Of a stretch of DNA of 64,000 nucleotides, positions 52,260 through 61,649 are shown piece after piece. Positions within the stretch are counted from its first letter, which is position 1; the number at the start of each line of letters is the position of its first letter. The position numbers were made by a program, and so were the translations under genes. Source of the DNA: Leptospiraceae bacterium (GTDB taxonomy: Bacteria > Spirochaetota > Leptospiria > Leptospirales > Leptonemataceae); the NCBI GenBank assembly GCA_026418015.1, contig JAOACE010000008.1, forward strand, positions 62,001 to 126,000. The letters are read 5' to 3'. The notes under the pieces were generated by a model. It was not told the DNA's origin and did no database searches. It was given only the letters and a program-made list of their open reading frames with translations.

Positions 52260-54748
52260 AAAAAGTTAATAAATTTATTATATTTTTTATTTATTTTTTT
52301 ATATATAGTTTATATAGTTTTGAATTTAGTATTCAGGTTTTAAACGAAAAAAAAGAACCAGTAAACGATGTTCGAGTGATTTTAATAGAAACCAAACAAG
52401 CTGAATTTACCAATAGTAAAGGAATAGCTGTTTTTGAGGTTAAAACACCAGGTTTTTATAACGTTAGAGTTATTTTAAACGATGGTACGATCTTACAACC
52501 AAGCATTCAAGTACTAGGTCAGGGACAAGTAATTCCAATATATACAAAACAACCATTTGAACAAAATCAAGTCCAAGAACAAATTGTTACAGAAAAGGGC
52601 GTTGTTGTAATCGGAAAAAAAAATAAACAAACTTCCTCTGTTTATAATGTTAAACTCGAAGAAATCAAACGCATTCCAGGTCAGTTTGGAGAAGCTTTAC
52701 GTGGTATAGAAAACCTTCCTGGGGTAAATGCTCCACCTTTTGGAAATGGAGATTTAGCACTTCGCGGAGCAAATGAAGACTCAAATTCTTACTATGTGGA
52801 CGATCTACCTATTGCATACCCTTATCATTTAATCGCTTTAAATTCAGTACTACAAAATGAATTTATCAACAACATAGATGTATATACTGGTTCTTATCCT
52901 GCGCGATATGGCGATGCAACAGGTGGTGTAATAGCAATATATACACCCGACAATGTAGAAAAATTTGGTGGACTAACTACATTTAGTTTATGGTCGAGCA
53001 GTGCATTGTTTCAATCCCCTGTTTTTGATAACCAGGGATATTATATTATTGGTGCAAGAGTATCTTACTTAGATCAAACCTTGGCGTCGTTTATACCAGA
53101 TAATGTGACTCTAATTCCTAAATATCAAGATGCACAAGTAAAATATAAGTTCAATTTAACCAATGAACAATCTTTGTATTTTTATCTAATTGGTTCCAAA
53201 GATTCTTTTGTTGCAAAAGTTAAAGATGATCCCTTAGGAGATCCCCTTCAAGAACCTCCGCCAGATTTAATTGGCCTTAGAGCTGCTGTAAACAGAGATT
53301 TTATCACAACTGCAATCCGACATGTGTATCAACCAAGTTCTATTTTTTATTCCGAAACGACATTGCTATATTACACGAAGCGAATTTATCTCGACGCATC
53401 TGTGGGGAATATTTCTGCAAAATTCACGAGAACAGAAGGCTATGGTGCTCTAAAAAACGAATCTTCTTTCGAAATTATAAAAGATCATCTTACATTAGAA
53501 ACAGGGATTGAACTACGCAATTTTATCTACAAAAATAAAGGACAAACAGTTCGGCAGATTGATCCTCTAAATCCATCCCCCAATCCTTATAAGACGAACC
53601 CCCCAGATTTCGAAAAGGTGCCAGTGAATGATTCGAGCATTAGTCCTTTTAACAATGCATATTTATTATTTATTATCAAAACTCCATGGGTAGAAATTTT
53701 ACCAGGCTTAAGATACGAATATTTTTCCTTAAACAAGCAAGAGGTAGTTGATCCACGCGCAACATTTGCTATTCCTATTACAAAAGAATTTAAACTGATA
53801 GGTGGTGGTGGAATCTATCATCGATTACCAAATGGAAATCAGTACTCACCTACATCGGGAAATCCCTACTTACGTTTCGAAAAAGCAAATCATTCTTCTT
53901 TGGGTTTTGAATATAAACAAGAATCATGGACATTTCGCTTGGAAGGATTTAAGCAATATTTTAACGATCTTGTAGTTGGCGATCCTTATATAACAACACC
54001 TGTTAAAATTAACCAAGACCCCGACATAAGAAAGCGAATCGAAGAACCAATTCTATACAATGCACCACTATATTTTTCTAATAAAGGGGATGGTTATTCT
54101 TATGGGGTAGAGGTTTTCTTAAAAAAGGATAAACCACCAGAAAAAAAAGGACTTTATGGTTGGATTTCTTATACTCTTAGCGTTTCCAAGAGAAGAGATC
54201 ATATTCATCGATTAACGGATCAGGAAAAAGAAACTATTCTTAGTGCAAACGAAAGAAGACTTTTACAATATTACGATAACTCGAAAGAATATTCTTCGGA
54301 TTTCGATCGTAGACACATAGTTAATGTTATATTAGGTTGGAAGATCAATCGCGAATATCAATTAGGATTACGATGGCGTTATTCTACTTCTACTCCCTAT
54401 ACAGAAATTATTGGAGACGATGGTGGTATTACCAAAAACAATGGAAGACCAATTTTCGAACCAAAATATTCGGATACAATTAACACAGTTCGGTTAAAAC
54501 CATATCATCGATTAGATTTACGATTAGATAAATTCTTGAATTATGAATGGGGTTATGCGAACGTATACTTAGAACTGATTAATGCTTATATTCGCGATAA
54601 TCCTGGAGGATTTGCTTTTGATAAATCTGTTCCTTATTCTAATATAAACCCACAAATTGCAAACGAATTTGGAAACCTAGAAATTACGCGAAAAGATGCA
54701 AGAATCCGTATTCCATTATTTAATGTTGGAATAGAGGTAAAATTCTGA
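52256..54748 (+). CDS. TonB-dependent outer-membrane receptor
   Basis: An 830-residue receptor. A signal peptide is followed by a carboxypeptidase-regulatory-like domain (about residues 22-105, FSIQVLNEKKEPVNDVRV). The plug begins near 135: IPGQFGEALRGIENLPGV, LALRGANEDSNSYYVDDLP, and YTGSYPARYGDATGGVI. The barrel fills the rest and ends with an aromatic-terminal strand (IPLFNVGIEVKF). Substrate specificity (iron complex, sugar or vitamin) cannot be read from the sequence. It is coupled at both ends to small lipoprotein genes by four-base overlaps. Confidence 0.92.
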   Translation: MKKVNKFIIFFIYFFIYSLYSFEFSIQVLNEKKEPVNDVRVILIETKQAEFTNSKGIAVFEVKTPGFYNVRVILNDGTILQPSIQVLGQGQVIPIYTKQPFEQNQVQEQIVTEKGVVVIGKKNKQTSSVYNVKLEEIKRIPGQFGEALRGIENLPGVNAPPFGNGDLALRGANEDSNSYYVDDLPIAYPYHLIALNSVLQNEFINNIDVYTGSYPARYGDATGGVIAIYTPDNVEKFGGLTTFSLWSSSALFQSPVFDNQGYYIIGARVSYLDQTLASFIPDNVTLIPKYQDAQVKYKFNLTNEQSLYFYLIGSKDSFVAKVKDDPLGDPLQEPPPDLIGLRAAVNRDFITTAIRHVYQPSSIFYSETTLLYYTKRIYLDASVGNISAKFTRTEGYGALKNESSFEIIKDHLTLETGIELRNFIYKNKGQTVRQIDPLNPSPNPYKTNPPDFEKVPVNDSSISPFNNAYLLFIIKTPWVEILPGLRYEYFSLNKQEVVDPRATFAIPITKEFKLIGGGGIYHRLPNGNQYSPTSGNPYLRFEKANHSSLGFEYKQESWTFRLEGFKQYFNDLVVGDPYITTPVKINQDPDIRKRIEEPILYNAPLYFSNKGDGYSYGVEVFLKKDKPPEKKGLYGWISYTLSVSKRRDHIHRLTDQEKETILSANERRLLQYYDNSKEYSSDFDRRHIVNVILGWKINREYQLGLRWRYSTSTPYTEIIGDDGGITKNNGRPIFEPKYSDTINTVRLKPYHRLDLRLDKFLNYEWGYANVYLELINAYIRDNPGGFAFDKSVPYSNINPQIANEFGNLEITRKDARIRIPLFNVGIEVKF

Positions 54749-55257
54749 TGAAAAAAATCATATTTATATTGATTCTAGTACTTACAAATTTTTGCGAAAG
54801 AACACCAGAATACGAAAAATTAGAAGAATTAAGAAATTTTTATATTCTACTACAACTTCCTGATCAAAATAAAGTCAAAGAAATCTGTATAAATTCAGAA
54901 AACGAAGCGTTGAGTTGTATTGCTAATCCAGTAAATAAAAACCTATATCTTTCTACCATAGGTAGTTTTTATCAAATAGCGATTTCTAGCCAAAATCCCA
55001 ACGACTATTGTCCATTAATTCTAAATTCACCTACATTAGCAAAGTTTACGAATGATGCAAAACGATGCCATTTGGAATGCAATCAAAACTATTGGAAAAG
55101 TCTTAGCGATTGTACAAATTTTTCCAACATCTTATCCGAATATACAAAGTGTTTACCAGGTATATGGATCACCCAATGCGAGAATTCTTTACTTAAAGAT
55201 TGTCTAAGAAGATGCTTTACAAAGGGGGATCCTGTATGGTTTATTCCAAATGAGTAA
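54748..55257 (+). CDS. Cysteine-rich lipoprotein downstream of the receptor
   Basis: A 169-residue protein. The signal MKKIIFILILVLTNFC ends with Cys16, followed by eleven residues and an acidic helix. The mature part has ten more cysteines in pairs (CINSENEALSC, CHLEC, CTNF, CLPGIWITQCENSLLKDCLRRC), so it is probably disulfide-bonded. The family is unknown. It overlaps the receptor stop by one base and may cap or assist it at the outer membrane. Confidence 0.75.
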   Translation: MKKIIFILILVLTNFCERTPEYEKLEELRNFYILLQLPDQNKVKEICINSENEALSCIANPVNKNLYLSTIGSFYQIAISSQNPNDYCPLILNSPTLAKFTNDAKRCHLECNQNYWKSLSDCTNFSNILSEYTKCLPGIWITQCENSLLKDCLRRCFTKGDPVWFIPNE

Positions 55258-55258
55258 T

Positions 55259-56317
55259 CTATCTATTCAAGTAATTATAAATTACTTGATACAACATAGG
55301 ATCATAACATTCCTTAGACATATGAGAACCATCGACAAAGGTATTGCAGAAAAATGTTTCGCTCGTAGAAAAATCCTTCCATTGATTTTCTGGAACTAGT
55401 TGCTTTATTCTTTCCTTCCATCTTTTGTAGGCATTTTGAATTACTTGATCTTTTTTAAGCTCTTCTTCCATAATTGGAGAAACTTGTGGTTTAATAACAA
55501 AATAATTTATCTGATGATTTTTTAATAATTCTAACGTCTTCTTAAAAAAAGTCCATTGTCTTTCGGATTCTTTATAATTGCTATACAACCATTTTTTAGT
55601 TCCCATAGCACTCTGTTCTATTTCCGAAAGATCGCGAACATACCATTCAGAAAAAGGAATCGCAGCAAGCCCACATCCATTATTTTTTCTTTGGTAATCT
55701 TCTGTATATTTAAATATTGTTAATATTTTATCATTAGGATTTTTAATACGATTCCACAAAACATACAAATCTGGTGGATATTTTTTTCCTGCAAACAATA
55801 AATAACCTAAAAAGTCCGATACCTCATCTCGTTCGAATAAATGAAAATATTTTACTACGAACGGTAAATCAAATGTATAAGGTAAGTTTGATTTTTTAAA
55901 ACCAGGAGAATATTCATTAAACTGAAAAGGATCGGATTCTAACACTACAAGATTTGGTTTTACGTCTTTTGTTAGTAATTTTTCCAAAATATATAGATAA
56001 AAAGCAGGAGAGTTAACAGGTACAGAAAAATTAAACATTTCCCAATTCGGATAGTTTTTTTTAAAATCTTGATAATCAATAAACATCAACCTTGAGCTTC
56101 CTAATAGGATTAAAATCTTTTTATTTTCTTTGTTATTTTTATAAAATTTTTCTAATTCTTCTATTAGTTCTTCTTTATATTGATAATACAAAAAAGTAGC
56201 ATCTTTTTGTGTTAACAATTGTATTTTTTTTATCAAAAAAATCTTATCTAAAATGAATAAGAGAATAAAAAGAAATAGAGGAATATAGGCTATCTTAACT
56301 TTTTTAAACTTTTCCAT
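55259..56317 (-). CDS. DUF1574-type membrane-anchored protein
   Basis: A 352-residue protein with one N-terminal membrane helix (residues 6-26). The body fits DUF1574 as known in Leptospira: ILILLGSSRLMFIDYQDF (a GDSL/SGNH-like first block), LVVLESDPFQFNEYSPGF, and the end DGSHMSKECYDP with an Asp/His pair. That outline suggests a periplasmic acyl-transfer or esterase domain acting on surface polysaccharide. AAGAGA stands six bases before ATG 56317. It overlaps the end of the GT87 gene. Confidence 0.8.
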   Translation of the reverse strand: MEKFKKVKIAYIPLFLFILLFILDKIFLIKKIQLLTQKDATFLYYQYKEELIEELEKFYKNNKENKKILILLGSSRLMFIDYQDFKKNYPNWEMFNFSVPVNSPAFYLYILEKLLTKDVKPNLVVLESDPFQFNEYSPGFKKSNLPYTFDLPFVVKYFHLFERDEVSDFLGYLLFAGKKYPPDLYVLWNRIKNPNDKILTIFKYTEDYQRKNNGCGLAAIPFSEWYVRDLSEIEQSAMGTKKWLYSNYKESERQWTFFKKTLELLKNHQINYFVIKPQVSPIMEEELKKDQVIQNAYKRWKERIKQLVPENQWKDFSTSETFFCNTFVDGSHMSKECYDPMLYQVIYNYLNR

Positions 56318-57743
56318 ATACATCTCTTGTAAAAATATATTTATATAAATTTATCATTAAATAAATTAAAATTATTAAATTAATCCATGTATAAAATGAA
56401 TATAAAGAAAAAAAATCTTTTATTCTATAAGGTAAAAGGTTAAAAACCCAAATATAGATTACAGGTATTATAAAAATCTTTAAATGTTTTTTTAAATATT
56501 TATATTTATAAATAAAATAAAAAAAATAAACTATTAACAATAATCCATAAGTATGATACCAACTTATTCCAGATGTCAACAATGCAGACAATAAAACAAA
56601 ATACAAATACAATAAAAAAATAAAATAATTGTGCTGTTTTTTAAAATACAATAGAAGTGTAATTAAAACAACGTTAAATAGAATAAAGTTATTGATTAAT
56701 TTTATCATCAAACTTACTTGTAAGGTTGATAAATTAATAAATGACAATGGTAATCCATATTGAAATTGCTTAAAGTCAGAAAAAGGTATTAGCAGTTTAC
56801 ACAATGCCCCAGAGATGGTTTGATTGTTTGCATAAGGCCGAACTACAGAATATTTTTGGTAGGTTTTTATGATCAAATTATACCATGTTTTAAAGATTTG
56901 TAGGTTTTCTTCGAAACCTAAATACAATGCAGGCAATAAAATCCCCAATAAGATACCAATTATCATTCCTATAATAATTTTATATCTCTTTCTAATAAAA
57001 TAAAACCCCGCTACAAATCCTGGTATAATTTTAATTACAGTTGCTAATCCTATAACGATGCCATTTACAAAATCATAAAAAATATTATTATATTTATAAT
57101 ATAAATAGAAAGAAAAACTTATAAAAAAAATTAATATAAATCCTACATTTCCGTTAGAGATGTTTTGTACTTGTAGAGGAAAATATGCAAATAACGATAA
57201 AAATACCGATAAATAAACCTTTCGCTTAGAAATTTTGATATCCATATACGAAGGAATTCTAAACAAAAAAAATAAGCTCAGTAATAGCAGTATCAACTGA
57301 AAAATTTGATAAATAAAAGCACTCACATTATAAGAGAAATTAGTTAGAGGTAAAATCAAAAATGCGAATAATGGTGGATAAAGATAAGAACCAGCACCTT
57401 TTAAAAGGTTGATATTTTCTGATATTTTGGATAAATCTAAATCCTTGGGAATATTCTCTAAAAAATTTATAATTCTGTCTTCGTAATAAGGACTCTTTTT
57501 ATCTTTTAATGTTTTCGATGCATTATAATAGTCTTCGAAATCACTTTTACTTCTTATAGAAAATAAAATATTTTGATCTTTTTTTTGTGTTTTTAAATCC
57601 AGAATTTCCAATGATTGATAACCAAGAATTCCAAACAAAATAAATAACATAATTTTTATATTTTTCTTATAGAGTAGCCAAACAAAAATTTTTTGTTTTA
57701 ATAAAGAATAGTTAAAAAATTTTGTCTTTTCCAAAGATTGCAT
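56304..57743 (-). CDS. GT87-family (DUF2029) membrane glycosyltransferase
   Basis: A 479-residue protein with about eleven membrane helices. FYNASKTLKDKKSPYYED after the first helix and YLYPPLFAFLILPLTN are the DUF2029/GT87 signature, and KIIPGFVAGFYFIRKRYKI follows. GT87 enzymes use polyprenyl-phosphate sugars outside the inner membrane. With the DUF1574 gene just downstream it likely builds or decorates a surface glycan; the sugar is unknown. Confidence 0.85.
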   Translation of the reverse strand: MQSLEKTKFFNYSLLKQKIFVWLLYKKNIKIMLFILFGILGYQSLEILDLKTQKKDQNILFSIRSKSDFEDYYNASKTLKDKKSPYYEDRIINFLENIPKDLDLSKISENINLLKGAGSYLYPPLFAFLILPLTNFSYNVSAFIYQIFQLILLLLSLFFLFRIPSYMDIKISKRKVYLSVFLSLFAYFPLQVQNISNGNVGFILIFFISFSFYLYYKYNNIFYDFVNGIVIGLATVIKIIPGFVAGFYFIRKRYKIIIGMIIGILLGILLPALYLGFEENLQIFKTWYNLIIKTYQKYSVVRPYANNQTISGALCKLLIPFSDFKQFQYGLPLSFINLSTLQVSLMIKLINNFILFNVVLITLLLYFKKQHNYFIFLLYLYFVLLSALLTSGISWYHTYGLLLIVYFFYFIYKYKYLKKHLKIFIIPVIYIWVFNLLPYRIKDFFSLYSFYTWINLIILIYLMINLYKYIFTRDVYGKV

Positions 57744-57791
57744 TTAGAAAAGGTTTTTTTAAAATAATATTACGTCAAATCATTTAATTAT

Positions 57792-58859
57792 ATGCTAGAA
57801 AATCAAGAACTACATGATTATTATTTTGAACTTCCAGAGGAATATATTGCAAAGTATCCAGTAATTCCAAGAGATCATGCCAAGCTAATGGTTTTATTAA
57901 ACAACCAAATTATCGATGATTATTTTTATAATTTAGATCAATATTTGCCAAAAAATTCTGTTTTAGTATTCAATCGAACAAAGGTTTCTCACCGTAGAGT
58001 GTATCTATACAACGAAAAGAAAAAATCAACCTTCGAAGTACTTTTTTTAGAATGTATCGATAAAAACTTATGGAAATGTTTGATTAAAAAAGGAAGAAAA
58101 CTTAAAAAAAACGATTATCTTACAAAGAATGATTATGTTTTTAAGTTAGAAAAACGCGATGATAAATTCTTCTATTTAAGTGCTTGGAAAAACCAAACTC
58201 CTACGATGACAAACATTAGCGAATCCGAAGAATTTTTTGAACTCTATGGAAATCCACCTATACCCCCATATTTAAAAAGACAAGCAGAAGATATCGATAA
58301 AAAATTCTATCAAACTGTTTTCGCGAAAGAACCAGGAAGTGTTGCCGCACCTACGGCATCTTTACACTTTACAGAAGAACTTTTAGAAAGAATTTCTCAA
58401 AAACATAAAATTCTGTTTTTGAACTTACAGATCGGTTATGGTACTTTTTCTCCTGTTGGCGAAAAAGAAATCAATCGTAAAGAATTGCACGAAGAATTCT
58501 ACGAAATTCCCAAAGAAACCGTAGATTTTTTAAATCAAATAAAAAATCATCATCCTATCATTGCAGTTGGTACAACTACTTTAAGAGCTTTAGAAGATAA
58601 CTTCTTAAAATTTCGTCAGTTTACCGAAGGCAAATTCTCTACGAAAATTTTTATTAAACCACCAGATCATGTTCTTTCTTCGGATTATTTAATTACCAAT
58701 TTTCATCTACCAGCATCTTCTTTATTTATGTTAGTTTGTGCATTTGGTGGAACTCATTATCTAAAACAAGCTTATCAACATGCTATCAAAAATCGATATC
58801 GTTTTTATAGTTATGGCGATGGAATGATCATCCAAAATCGGAAATATTTCAAATCCTAA
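57792..58859 (+). CDS. queA: S-adenosylmethionine:tRNA ribosyltransferase-isomerase
   Basis: QueA transfers the ribose of SAM to preQ1-tRNA to make epoxyqueuosine. The 355-residue protein has FELPEEYIAKYPVIPRDHAKLMVL, LPKNSVLVFNRTKV, the conserved PPYLKRQAEDIDKKFYQTVFA and PGSVAAPTASLHFTEEL, and THYLKQAYQHAIKNRYRFYSYGDGMII at the end. The length is normal. It is monocistronic or followed by the unknown gene after 42 bases, which has its own promoter. Confidence 0.95.
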   Translation: MLENQELHDYYFELPEEYIAKYPVIPRDHAKLMVLLNNQIIDDYFYNLDQYLPKNSVLVFNRTKVSHRRVYLYNEKKKSTFEVLFLECIDKNLWKCLIKKGRKLKKNDYLTKNDYVFKLEKRDDKFFYLSAWKNQTPTMTNISESEEFFELYGNPPIPPYLKRQAEDIDKKFYQTVFAKEPGSVAAPTASLHFTEELLERISQKHKILFLNLQIGYGTFSPVGEKEINRKELHEEFYEIPKETVDFLNQIKNHHPIIAVGTTTLRALEDNFLKFRQFTEGKFSTKIFIKPPDHVLSSDYLITNFHLPASSLFMLVCAFGGTHYLKQAYQHAIKNRYRFYSYGDGMIIQNRKYFKS

Positions 58860-58866
58860 ATAATAA

Positions 58867-58894
58867 TTGACAAAATTCTTTAAAAAAATATTAT
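58867..58894 (+). promoter_or_regulatory. Promoter of the unknown gene at 58902, predicted leaderless
   Basis: TTGACA (58867-58872), 16 bases and TATTAT (58889-58894), with TATAAT overlapping at 58892-58897. The start codon at 58902 is seven bases past the -10 box. Spacing and boxes match the bfd and phr promoters. Confidence 0.65.
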
Positions 58895-58901
58895 AATTTT
58901 A

Positions 58902-59804
58902 ATGAAAAATATATCCATCTTAAAAGAAATTAAACATCTAAAAATTCCTCACTTTCATTTAGATGGATTTCAAAAAAATATTTTAGATAATTTACATTTA
59001 GAATTTTTTTTAGAAAAAAGTAGAGTAATTATTACGCCAGATTTTCAATTTTATCTAACAGGCGATACACAAGAAAAAGAAATTATTGAAGTAGAAAAGC
59101 TTCTTAAAGAAAAAGATTTTCTTAATAAACTCAAAGATTTTATTATTTATAATTTAGCTTTATATTCCGCATTAATAGAAACAAATTCTTACTACATAGA
59201 AAACAACCAAAATTTAATTTTATGTAGGTTCGTGCCAGAAGCAAACCATAGAGATCAGTTTGAACTTAAAGTTTACACAATCCATCCAGATGAACTACCT
59301 CAAAACTATAAAGATAAAATTTATCTGGGAAGGGATTTTGTTTCTATAAAAACGTTAACGCGAAAATATTTAGGAATTTTATCCATTGCTAATAGCATAA
59401 AAGAACAAATAAAAAAATTAGAAAAACGATTAATTGAATATATTCCAAAAGAGATTTATTCCGAAATTCAAAGTGAATACATCGACGAAATAAAAGAGCT
59501 AATTTTGGAAATGTTGGATTCCACAGAAGAAATAAATAAAAGTGCACCAGAAGAAATATCCCATAAAACTTTAAAAGAACATCAACTAATAGAAGTAAAC
59601 ACAATATTCAGAAATATTAAACATATCTTGATGGATATCGAAGAAACAACTAAGGAAATGGAAGATAAATTATTTCAATTAAATCTACTTAAAGCATCTA
59701 AATATGTGATTAAATTTAAAAAAGATATTATAAATTATATACACTATATTTTAATAAAAATCAACGGTAGAATTTCTGATTCTGTAAATAAAATCCATAT
59801 TTAG
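58902..59804 (+). CDS. Coiled-coil protein of unknown function
   Basis: A 300-residue soluble protein that I do not recognise. The first 150 residues are mixed (FHLDGFQKNILDNLHLEFFLEKSRVIITPDFQFYL, later YTIHPDELPQNYKDKIYLGRDFVSIKTLTRKYLGIL). The rest is helical with heptad character (IKEQIKKLEKRLIEYIPKEIYSEIQSEYIDEIKELILEML). It ends four bases inside the convergent NfeD-like gene. The place next to the division cluster may be coincidental. Confidence 0.65.
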   Translation: MKNISILKEIKHLKIPHFHLDGFQKNILDNLHLEFFLEKSRVIITPDFQFYLTGDTQEKEIIEVEKLLKEKDFLNKLKDFIIYNLALYSALIETNSYYIENNQNLILCRFVPEANHRDQFELKVYTIHPDELPQNYKDKIYLGRDFVSIKTLTRKYLGILSIANSIKEQIKKLEKRLIEYIPKEIYSEIQSEYIDEIKELILEMLDSTEEINKSAPEEISHKTLKEHQLIEVNTIFRNIKHILMDIEETTKEMEDKLFQLNLLKASKYVIKFKKDIINYIHYILIKINGRISDSVNKIHI

Positions 59805-60241
59805 TTTGGGTTAACTTTTACATAAAGAAGCAAACCATTTTGCCGAACAACAGTGATTTCTTTTCCAACAGGTATTATGGTGCCATCGTCAGAAATGGCT
59901 TTCCAATAACTTCCAGAGATTTTAACTCTACCAGAACCTACATGTGGGTTGATTTCTTCTACAACGATGCCTTTTTTTCTTTCTAGACTATCTTTCGAAA
60001 ATTGATATTTTTCTAACGACGGATAAAATTTAATTGTTATTTTTCTTAAAGTTAAAACCAAAATAATCGAAAGAATAGACCATAAAAAAAATTGATAAAA
60101 AATATTAGTAATAAATCCTAAATAAATCAACCCAGCCATTAATATGGCAGAAACACCAAAAAAGATAACAATCAATCCTGGGATGAACAATTCTATAAGA
60201 ATTAAAATTATCCCAAAGATTAACCAGAATAATTCGTTCAT
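59801..60241 (-). CDS. NfeD-like membrane protein
   Basis: A 146-residue protein. Three hydrophobic helices (residues 4-68: [34 protein letters not shown] and on) are followed by an OB-fold domain: [57 protein letters not shown]. This is the short NfeD form, usually partnered with a membrane stomatin-like protein; none is here. Its start overlaps the ftsZ stop by four bases, so it is coupled to ftsZ. Confidence 0.85.
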   Translation of the reverse strand: MNELFWLIFGIILILIELFIPGLIVIFFGVSAILMAGLIYLGFITNIFYQFFLWSILSIILVLTLRKITIKFYPSLEKYQFSKDSLERKKGIVVEEINPHVGSGRVKISGSYWKAISDDGTIIPVGKEITVVRQNGLLLYVKVNPN

Positions 60242-61605
60242 ATTCTATTCATTCTTCGTAAATAGGCTGGTTTTTGTAATTCTTCGAAATTGATGTCGAA
60301 ATAATTATCGTCCGTATGGTTTTTGTAAGATTCTTTCGACTGATTTACAAACACTGGTTCTAAGATTTCTTCTTTCTGAGGAACTTGATTGTTCCATTTG
60401 TTTATATTGTATGAATATTTGTTATCTTCTTCTTGCACGTGAAGTTCTCTATTCTTTCTAATAGGGTAAGGATCTTTTGCAATTTTTTGTGTTCGACTAC
60501 TTATTTGTTTTTTGGGTTGCAAATCGTAAGAATTAATTATGACAGATTCGTTGGCATTTTTAATAACTTGTTCTTCTTGCGGAGGATGAACTTTTAAGTT
60601 ATCGTATAAATTAATGTTATAATCGTCTGGTTTTTTTGTAGGTTTATTTTTTCTCTTAAATCCCGTTGCAATTACTACAACATGTACTTCGTCTTCTAAT
60701 GTATTATCGATGGTAAGGCCAATAATTTTATTTGCTTCTGGATCCACTTCTCTTGTAATTAATTCCGAAACATCTTTCCAAGTTTGTAGGGTTAGGTCGT
60801 TTCCTCCACTAACATTGATTAGAACACCTGTTGCTCCACTGATATCGGGATTTTCTAATAAAACATTATTAATTGCTTGGTTTACTGCATCGATTACTTT
60901 ATTATCGCCAACACCTTTACCAAAGCCAAGTACAGCCTCCCCAGATGCACTCATGATATTTCTTACATCAGCAAAATCTACATTGATAATACCAGGCTTG
61001 TTGATAATATCTGAAATTCCTTTAACAGCATTGTATAATATTTCATCGATTAGTTTTAAAGCAACAGTTGCAGGAACATTTGGTTCAATAATCTGGAATA
61101 TTTGATCATTTTTTATTACGATTAAAGTATCTACATGTTGTTTTAATGCCTCTATGCCTAATTTTGCATTTTTTTCTCTAACTTTTCCTTCGAATGCGAA
61201 TGGAATTGTAACAACTCCAACAGTCAATGCACCTAAATTTTTTGCAATTTCTGCTACAATGGGAGCAGCACCAGTACCTGTTCCACCACCCATTCCAGCA
61301 GTAACAAATACCATATCTGCACCATCTAATGCTTTTGCTATTCTTTCTTTATCTTCTTTGGCTGCTTTTAATCCTTTTTCCGGATCTCCACCTGCTCCCA
61401 TACCATTAGTGACCTTTTTTCCAATAACGATTTTTGTCGGGGCATTGGACATCTTTAAGGCTTGTTCATCTGTATTGATCACAATAAAATCTACATCAAT
61501 CATTCCGTTTTCAATCATACGATTCACTGCATTGGAACCACCACCACCTACTCCAACAACTTTTATAATTGTTGGGGATGTTTTTGTATTTTCTATTTCT
61601 ATCAT
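60238..61605 (-). CDS. ftsZ: Cell division GTPase FtsZ
   Basis: FtsZ forms the Z ring. The 455-residue protein has [16 protein letters not shown], the tubulin signature GGGTGTG (106-112), [17 protein letters not shown], and the T7 loop. A long linker of about 100 residues, rich in Asn, Gln and Lys, leads to the C-terminal peptide [11 protein letters not shown], which binds FtsA. AAGGAG stands close before the ATG. It is flanked by ftsA upstream and nfeD downstream. Confidence 0.97.
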   Translation of the reverse strand: MIEIENTKTSPTIIKVVGVGGGGSNAVNRMIENGMIDVDFIVINTDEQALKMSNAPTKIVIGKKVTNGMGAGGDPEKGLKAAKEDKERIAKALDGADMVFVTAGMGGGTGTGAAPIVAEIAKNLGALTVGVVTIPFAFEGKVREKNAKLGIEALKQHVDTLIVIKNDQIFQIIEPNVPATVALKLIDEILYNAVKGISDIINKPGIINVDFADVRNIMSASGEAVLGFGKGVGDNKVIDAVNQAINNVLLENPDISGATGVLINVSGGNDLTLQTWKDVSELITREVDPEANKIIGLTIDNTLEDEVHVVVIATGFKRKNKPTKKPDDYNINLYDNLKVHPPQEEQVIKNANESVIINSYDLQPKKQISSRTQKIAKDPYPIRKNRELHVQEEDNKYSYNINKWNNQVPQKEEILEPVFVNQSKESYKNHTDDNYFDINFEELQKPAYLRRMNRI

Positions 61606-61649
61606 AATTACTCCTTAGGTTGCATATTTATCCCCAAAATAGAAGCCCC

